Part shown: positions 33,479 to 37,691 of the stretch, one piece after another
How positions within the stretch are numbered: position 1 is the first letter of the stretch
Layout of the letters: each line of letters starts with the position of its first letter
NCBI GenBank assembly: GCA_013298665.1
Contig: JAAFIK010000049.1
Coordinates: 1-37,691, forward strand
Length of the DNA stretch: 37,691 nt
Source: Chitinophagales bacterium
GTDB taxonomy: Bacteria > Bacteroidota > Bacteroidia > Chitinophagales > Chitinophagaceae
Direction of reading: 5' to 3'
The notes under the pieces: generated by a model
Databases searched by the model: none
Told to the model about the DNA's origin: nothing
What the model saw: only the letters and a program-made list of their open reading frames with translations
Translations under genes and position numbers: made by a program

Positions 33479-34447
33479 TTAGCCGGTAACGGGTACAGCA
33501 GTAGTGTTTGCCGCTTGTTCCCGCTGCTGTGCGATGGCCTTAAGCGATTTTATACTTACGTTGAGTTCAAAGCCGATGAGCAACACCAGGGAGTTGATGT
33601 ACACCAATGCCATGAGTACGATAACGGTACCAATAGCGCCGTAGAGTACATTGTACTTGCCGAAATTATTGACGAATGCAGAGAAGCCCAATGAAGCCAG
33701 CATACTCAGGGTGGTGGCGAGGATGGCTCCCGGAGACATCAGTGTCCAGCGTTTTTGCACAGCAGGCGCATATTTATAAATAAATGCAAAGGCGTAAAAT
33801 ACAAGACCGATGATGAATACCCAGCGGATAAGGAGGATGATTTGCCGTACTTCAACACTCCTGATACCCATTACTTTCAAAACCGCTCCCTGCGTGATCA
33901 TCATGACCAGACAGCCCAGTACGAGGCTGAAGAGCAGGGAAGTGAGTTTGATGGCCGCCCACCGGTTGTGCAGCCCCTTTCGCTTTTCAAATCCAATATA
34001 GTTTTTATTAAACGACCGCATAATGCCCATCATGGCATTGGAGGCAAAGAACAGGGAAAGGATAAAACCCACTGAGATCAGACCGATTTTTGGGGAAGAA
34101 AAAAACTGGTCGATAAATTTGATGATGTTTTCATTGTGTACCTTGGCGGGAATGATGTCGTAAATGAGGTTGTGGAGCTGTGTCTGTATGTTCTTTTTGC
34201 CAATAAAAGGTAAGCGGGGCAACAGGGTAAACAGGAAGAGGAAGGCCGGGGGCAGTGCCATGACAAGATTGTATGCAATGGCTGATGCGCGCTCGGTAAG
34301 GCCTGTGGTACGAACCTGTTTATAAAAAAAACGAATCACATCATACAACGGCACGCCTTCAAAGCCGGGCAGAAACCACCGTTTACTTTTACGCAGTACA
34401 AAGCGTATAAGGGGAAAGGAAATAATGATTCTTTCTAGTTTGGTCAC
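33479..34447 (-). CDS. YihY/BrkB family membrane protein
   Basis: A 322-residue inner-membrane protein with six hydrophobic segments, matching the YihY (virulence factor BrkB, formerly wrongly called RNase BN) family: FYKQVRTTGLTERASAIAYN with the preserved LVMALPP segment, then LPRLPFIGKK, NAMMGIMRSFNKNY, and late helices containing SPGAILATTLSMLASLGFSAF and YGAIGTVIVLMALVYI. Function is unproven; some members are proposed transporters. The start is GTG at 34447 (the family N terminus fits). It follows mltG with 57 bp between. Confidence 0.9.
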   Translation of the reverse strand: MTKLERIIISFPLIRFVLRKSKRWFLPGFEGVPLYDVIRFFYKQVRTTGLTERASAIAYNLVMALPPAFLFLFTLLPRLPFIGKKNIQTQLHNLIYDIIPAKVHNENIIKFIDQFFSSPKIGLISVGFILSLFFASNAMMGIMRSFNKNYIGFEKRKGLHNRWAAIKLTSLLFSLVLGCLVMMITQGAVLKVMGIRSVEVRQIILLIRWVFIIGLVFYAFAFIYKYAPAVQKRWTLMSPGAILATTLSMLASLGFSAFVNNFGKYNVLYGAIGTVIVLMALVYINSLVLLIGFELNVSIKSLKAIAQQREQAANTTAVPVTG

Positions 34448-34504
34448 GTACAGCAGGTATTAATGATACCGGGGCAATACCGGAACTATAAAAGTACAGA
34501 TGTT

Positions 34505-35536
34505 TTACGGTTGTTTGGCGGCTTTGGCCCTTAAAAAACTATCTATCCATACCTGGTACCGGCGGGCATATTGCAGGTGCTGTTCGTAGGTACTGGCAAA
34601 ATTGGAGTACCCGGTAAGGTTGGGTTGCGCCACAAAATAGAGGTAATCGGTTACCGGAGCATTGAGTACTGCATCGATGGTTTTGGGTGAAGCTGTACAT
34701 ATGGGGCCGGGCGGCAAACCACTGTGGAGATAAGTGTTGAAAGGTGATTCGATGGTGAGGTGTTTGTTGAGGATTCTTTTCAGTCCGAAATCTTTCAGGG
34801 CAAACTTTACCGTGGGGTCAGCGCCGAGTTTCATACCCGTTTCCATCCTGTTCAGGTACACGCTGGCAATTTTACCCTTGTCTTCTTCTTCATTTGTTTC
34901 TTCTTCCACAATGCTGGCAAGTGTATACACCTGTATGGGACTTAAATTGTGAGCGGCAGCCTTCTGTTTGCGTTCCGGTGTCCAGAATTTATCCTGTTCG
35001 TTATAAAGTTTACGGAATATTTTTGAGGGTGAGCTGTTCCAGAAAAGACTATAGGTATTGGGAATGACTGCGGTCATGATGGTGTTGCTGTCCAGATTAA
35101 ACATGGCCATTGAGTCTTTGTTGCCAAAGTAGGCCTGCAAACTGGCGGAGGTACATTCAAAGTTTTTGGCGAGGTAGTTGATCATATCTGCGGTGGTGCG
35201 CCATTTGTTTACCACAAGGTTTACGGGGCTTTGGTCGCCGCTGCGCAGCATCCGGATCAGTGTTACCAAACTCATCCCGTTTTTGATGGCATAGCGCCCC
35301 GGTTTCACCGACTGCGGATAACCCAGCCGCCGGGCAATGAAATTGAACAGGGCATCACCGCTGATGATGTGTTCGTCAAGCAGGTTTTGTTTGACACTGG
35401 CATAATCGCTGCCGGTTTTGATGTAAAAATATTTGCCGGCCGGAGATTGTACAGCGGGGCCAAATGCTTTCCATGCCATAAAACCACCCGCTGCGATGAG
35501 CGTAACCAGTATACCCGCGATTAGTTTTCTTTTCAT
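34505..35536 (-). CDS. mltG: Endolytic murein transglycosylase MltG
   Basis: A 343-residue membrane-anchored lytic transglycosylase that cuts nascent glycan strands. The start at 35536 (MKRKLIAGILVTLIAAGG) gives one N-terminal transmembrane helix; the TTG at 35551 adds only five residues and lies in the promoter. The catalytic glutamate is in ASIVEEET (208-215), followed by SVYLNRMETGMKLGADPTV, and a LysM-like region at 40-105 (KTGSDYASVKQNLLDEHII). GLPPGPICTASPKTIDAVLN is the C-terminal signature. It is separated from secG by a terminator and has its own -7-like TACTTTG at 35549-35555. Confidence 0.95.
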   Translation of the reverse strand: MKRKLIAGILVTLIAAGGFMAWKAFGPAVQSPAGKYFYIKTGSDYASVKQNLLDEHIISGDALFNFIARRLGYPQSVKPGRYAIKNGMSLVTLIRMLRSGDQSPVNLVVNKWRTTADMINYLAKNFECTSASLQAYFGNKDSMAMFNLDSNTIMTAVIPNTYSLFWNSSPSKIFRKLYNEQDKFWTPERKQKAAAHNLSPIQVYTLASIVEEETNEEEDKGKIASVYLNRMETGMKLGADPTVKFALKDFGLKRILNKHLTIESPFNTYLHSGLPPGPICTASPKTIDAVLNAPVTDYLYFVAQPNLTGYSNFASTYEQHLQYARRYQVWIDSFLRAKAAKQP

Positions 35537-35557
35537 ATTGCCTTTGCGCAAAGTAAA

Positions 35558-35594
35558 ATAAAAAACCCTGCTTTTTCAGAACAGGGTTTTTTAT
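35558..35594 (-). terminator. Intrinsic terminator downstream of secG
   Basis: A 13-bp stem, 35558-35570 with 35582-35594, whose minus-strand copy ends in T6. It lies after secG and repeat copy 2 and before mltG, so the element is transcribed as part of the secG 3' region. Confidence 0.85.
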
Positions 35595-35602
35595 TTTATA
35601 TA

Positions 35603-35765
35603 GAGCCTGTTTAAATTTTGTTAATGAGATTTCCTGTAGTCAATTTTTGAGCGAAACAAGGCGAATTTTGCAGCCATAGCCTTAAACGCCTAAGGCGAAA
35701 AAATCAACGCAGTTACAGCCAAAAAGTGGCATAGGGAATCCATTGAATGAATTTTAAACAGGCTC
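35603..35765. mobile_element. MITE-like palindromic element, copy 2
   Basis: A 163-bp copy of the element at 22917-23078, again from gagcctgtttaaa to tttaaacaggctc, with five substitutions and one extra T (in gccttaaacgcc). Its central part forms GCCTTA-AACGCC-TAAGGC. No target duplication is visible here. It starts 10 bp beyond the secG stop codon. Confidence 0.82.
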
Positions 35766-35775
35766 TGAGTATTTG

Positions 35776-36129
35776 TTATTTTTTTGGAGAATCCGGAACG
35801 GGAGTAGCACCCGGAACCGCCGGAGCAGGTGTTGGATTGCTCTGTGGTAAATTGGTAGGTGCATTTTTGAGCAGGTTGTCATTTGTAGAAGACTTACCGA
35901 TGGCTTTAGGGATAAATATCGCCGAAGTCAGGCAGAGAATCGCTACCGCACCTGCAAAAACCCAGGTTCCCTTTTCAAGGATATCTGTGGTCTGTTTTAC
36001 CCCCATCAGTTGGTTGCCCAATCCGCCAAAAGTGCCGGAAAGTCCGCCACCTTTAGGATTCTGGATCAATACAATCAAGCCCAGAACTGCCGCAGCGATA
36101 ATCACTAATACCACAAATAATATTGTCAT
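35776..36129 (-). CDS. secG: Preprotein translocase subunit SecG
   Basis: A 117-residue protein with two transmembrane helices (2-20 and 52-75), joined by the conserved loop IQNPKGGGLSGTFGG, which marks SecG, the small partner of SecYEG. The C-terminal 35 residues are rich in Pro, Asn and Ala (NAPTNLPQSNPTPAPAVPGA), longer than in E. coli but usual in Bacteroidota. It follows the TPR-like gene by one base and shares its transcript, as in many relatives, where the same pair precedes groES-groEL. That chaperone pair is not seen here. Confidence 0.93.
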   Translation of the reverse strand: MTILFVVLVIIAAAVLGLIVLIQNPKGGGLSGTFGGLGNQLMGVKQTTDILEKGTWVFAGAVAILCLTSAIFIPKAIGKSSTNDNLLKNAPTNLPQSNPTPAPAVPGATPVPDSPKK

Positions 36130-36130
36130 G

Positions 36131-37084
36131 TCAGGTTCCTTTTAAATTTTCGATTTTGGCTGCAAAGAAAGCACTTTTAGAGGGATTGAGCAAACTTAAT
36201 TTTTCATAAACCTGTATGGCTTTGCCCGCTTTTCCCTGCTGGAGATAGACTTCTGCCATGGCTTCGGTAACGACTTCGTCCTGTATATTGCTTTTTTCTG
36301 CTATGTGTTGGATCGCTTGCTGGGTGGCATCATTGATCTGGGCTTCACCGGGTTGGTTATGTATCTTTTTCATGGATTTAAGCCATTCGGTAAAGCTTTT
36401 CAGTTGAACCCCCAGCTTATCAACGGGTTTCGCCTCTTCATTGAGCCGGATACCCAAAGCCGCAAAATAATCAACAGCGTGGTAAGGTTCAAAGAGCATG
36501 GATGAGTCGTCTTTGCGCAACCGGAGTATTGGTTCGGGCATGCTTACTACTTCTTCTGCAGACTGCGGACCCGTTATCGTTTCGGGTGAAGGAGTGATGG
36601 CGTCAGCCGGGTTATCCCTCTCTGTTTCTATTGCAGGATCTGTTGTTATACCGGTTGCTGTAGTGTCTTCAGGGGCAGGGAAGGCGATCACCGGTACTTC
36701 ACCACCTGCTTCTATTGCTGTATCTGTTGTTGTACCGGCTGTTGTAGTGTCTTCAGGAGCAGGGAAAGCCACCACCGGTACTTCACCGCCGGTATCGTTA
36801 TCCGGAGTGGTGCCGGGGGGAGGTGCGTCTGCGGGCGGCTCCGCTTGCCTGATGCTGTCAGTTGCCATATAAGCCTGGTTGAGTTGAAAGTGCAGCCAGC
36901 GGTTATTGTTGAACAGCAAGGCATTGATGGCCACCAAATTTTTATAGTTTTCCGTTCCGGGTGTGGCTTTTTGCAAGCAATGGAACTGCGCGGGTGTAAA
37001 ATAGGGATGGTCTGCTGCAAGTTGAGCCATATAAGCCGTTCGTTCTCCGGTAGTAGGAAATGCGGAAAGTAGTTGTTCTGTCAA
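36131..37084 (-). CDS. TPR-like protein upstream of secG
   Basis: A 317-residue protein without a signal peptide. The N-terminal part (MTEQLLSAFP, then MAQLAADHPYFTPAQFHCLQ) resembles proteins often coded before secG in Bacteroidota. Residues 82-175 are low-complexity Pro, Thr and Asp with a tandem repeat (99-126 and 127-154, both beginning GGEVPV). The C-terminal end has a TPR-like pair: AEVYLQQGKAGKAIQVYEKL. No ATG is at the frame's start: TTG at 37084 is used, 14 nt after a perfect -7 box; ATG at 37030 is the alternative. Role unknown. Confidence 0.7.
   Translation of the reverse strand: MTEQLLSAFPTTGERTAYMAQLAADHPYFTPAQFHCLQKATPGTENYKNLVAINALLFNNNRWLHFQLNQAYMATDSIRQAEPPADAPPPGTTPDNDTGGEVPVVAFPAPEDTTTAGTTTDTAIEAGGEVPVIAFPAPEDTTATGITTDPAIETERDNPADAITPSPETITGPQSAEEVVSMPEPILRLRKDDSSMLFEPYHAVDYFAALGIRLNEEAKPVDKLGVQLKSFTEWLKSMKKIHNQPGEAQINDATQQAIQHIAEKSNIQDEVVTEAMAEVYLQQGKAGKAIQVYEKLSLLNPSKSAFFAAKIENLKGT
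36623..36790 (-). repeat. Tandem 84-bp in-frame duplication
   Basis: Two adjacent copies of 84 bp (28 codons) code for segments beginning GGEVPVVAFPAPEDTT and GGEVPVIAFPAPEDTT. The first 16 residues differ by only one and the rest by a few, so the duplication is fairly recent or under conversion. It lengthens the disordered linker of the TPR-like protein. Confidence 0.85.
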
Positions 37085-37098
37085 AACCGTATTTTTTT

Positions 37099-37106
37099 CA
37101 AAAGTA
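37099..37106 (-). promoter_or_regulatory. -7 box of the TPR-like/secG transcript
   Basis: The minus strand reads TACTTTTG, a full TAnnTTTG match, between the repeat fragment at 37121 and the TTG start at 37084. Confidence 0.5.
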
Positions 37107-37120
37107 CGATTTGTACTTTA

Positions 37121-37173
37121 GAGCCTGTTTAAAATTCATTCAATGGATGCCCCCTATGCCCCTTTTTGGCAGA
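37121..37173. mobile_element. MITE-like element, truncated copy 3
   Basis: The first 25 bases (gagcctgtttaaaattcatt and on) match the right end of copies 1 and 2 read in reverse complement; similarity continues with changes through ctatgcc and ctttttggc and then stops. TTA precedes it, as at copy 1. The remaining two thirds are replaced by the tandem array region. Confidence 0.7.
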
Positions 37174-37176
37174 GGT

Positions 37177-37494
37177 ACAATCAACGCTGATGGCGGGGTA
37201 CTTACCCGCCACCGCGGGTGGTAACCCCGCGGCAGACTTACAATCGATGCTGACAAGCAGACAATCGATGCTGACAAGCAGACAATCAACGCTGACAAGC
37301 GGACAATCAACGCTGACAAGCGGACAATCGATGCTGACAATCGGACAATCGATGCTGACAAGCAGACAATCAACGCTGACAAGCAGACAATCGATGCAGA
37401 CAAGCGGACAATTGATGCTGACAAGCAGACAATCGATGCTGACAAGCGGACAATTGATGCTGTAAAGTGGACAATCGATGCTGATGGCGGGGTA
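37177..37494. repeat. 21-bp tandem array (right) with flanking direct repeats
   Basis: Eleven contiguous units of exactly 21 bp run from 37240 to 37470, each near acaatcgatgctgacaag plus three bases (cag or cgg), then a partial unit to 37484. Variation is limited to a few positions (tcgatg, tcaacg, ttgatg). The same unit start fused to atggcggggta occurs at both ends (37177-37200 and 37471-37494), framing the array with a direct repeat. Between the left copy and the first unit is a GC-rich inverted repeat (CCGCGGG with CCCGCGG, near 37211-37232). All frames are open because of the 3n period; I do not call a gene. Confidence 0.88.
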
Positions 37495-37520
37495 TGACCC
37501 ACCACACCGCGGGTTTTTCG

Positions 37521-37556
37521 ACACAGGATGGCGGGATATTACCCGCCATCCTGTGT
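37521..37556. terminator. Perfect 15-bp hairpin
   Basis: The arm 37521-37535 (acacaggatggcggg) is exactly complementary to 37542-37556, with a 6-nt loop, followed by ttatatcccc. The strength suits a terminator, but the weak T-run leaves this open. It sits 26 bp after the tandem array. Confidence 0.6.
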
Positions 37557-37659
37557 TTATATCCCCCCGAATCAGCCACTTTCCCAGAGCCCCTATATAC
37601 AACTTTTTTACATAAAAAAACGGTTGAAAACACCAGAAACGGCAAAGAAAAAAACTTAA

Positions 37660-37685
37660 GTTTTATGGTGTTTTCACCATAAAAC
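37660..37685. terminator. Perfect 11-bp hairpin at the window end
   Basis: GTTTTATGGTG (37660-37670) pairs with CACCATAAAAC (37675-37685) over a TTTT loop. It may belong to a gene beyond the window. The stretch 37557-37659 shows no gene. Confidence 0.55.
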
Positions 37686-37691
37686 CCTGAA

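Noticed and set aside
37240..37484. CRISPR array
   Set aside because: The 21-bp units are contiguous without unique spacers and no cas gene is present. The same holds for 19-312.
37129..37602. 157-codon and 121-codon minus-strand frames and a 99-codon plus-strand frame
   Set aside because: Three overlapping open frames over one 3n tandem array; none shows a start context or recognisable family.

Overview
The window looks like a core chromosomal segment of a Bacteroidota bacterium, most likely family Chitinophagaceae. Three things point there. First, it holds families typical of that phylum (DUF3822 next to rsmD, DUF2851, DUF2520, a BT_3928-type DoxX protein, a DUF1599 protein, a MdlB-like ABC exporter). 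Second, the promoters are of the Bacteroidota type: a TTTG box, a 19-20 nt spacer, then TAnnTTTG. Third, several genes use TTG or GTG starts. I found no rRNA, tRNA, CRISPR, phage, conjugation or transposase gene. Genus and family are inference.

Layout. 1-498: a degenerate 21-bp tandem array and a long perfect hairpin. 499-6.2 kb: SnoaL-like protein (-), phosphodiester glycosidase (+), ABC exporter (+), then nrnA and an FKBP isomerase (-). 6.4-11 kb (+): ndk, a CrtA-like protein, arginase with a DUF1684 protein, and an M1 peptidase, ending in a 16-bp hairpin. 11.1-15.7 kb (-): DUF3822, rsmD, 5-formyl-THF cyclo-ligase, lpxK and a VWA protein. 15.8-18.4 kb: MATE transporter (+) and DUF2851 (-), convergent. 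18.8-22 kb (-): ferredoxin, iscX, KdsC-like phosphatase, UbiA prenyltransferase, maf, VOC protein. 22.3-24.7 kb: lipoprotein (+), a MITE-like element, DUF2520 (-), alpha/beta hydrolase (+). 24.9-33.4 kb: topA (+), folP (-), FKBP paralogue, DUF1599, DoxX-type protein, a lone OppB-like permease and a secreted protein (all +). 33.5-37.1 kb (-): YihY, MltG, secG, a TPR-like protein. 37.1-37.7 kb: a MITE fragment, a second 21-bp tandem array and strong hairpins.

Most genes are housekeeping. Envelope building is well represented: LpxK, the KdsC-like phosphatase, MltG, SecG, a UbiA-family lipid enzyme, and two surface or periplasmic prolyl isomerases. Folate and one-carbon metabolism (folP, cyclo-ligase), nucleotide handling (ndk, maf, nrnA) and DNA topology (topA) make up much of the rest.

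The least explained material is non-coding. There is a 162-163 bp palindromic element present twice plus a fragment, both full copies sitting just 3' of genes, and two unrelated-looking tandem arrays that share an exact 21-bp period, one at each end of the window. I did not find a convincing new multi-gene system; the repeats are the best leads.
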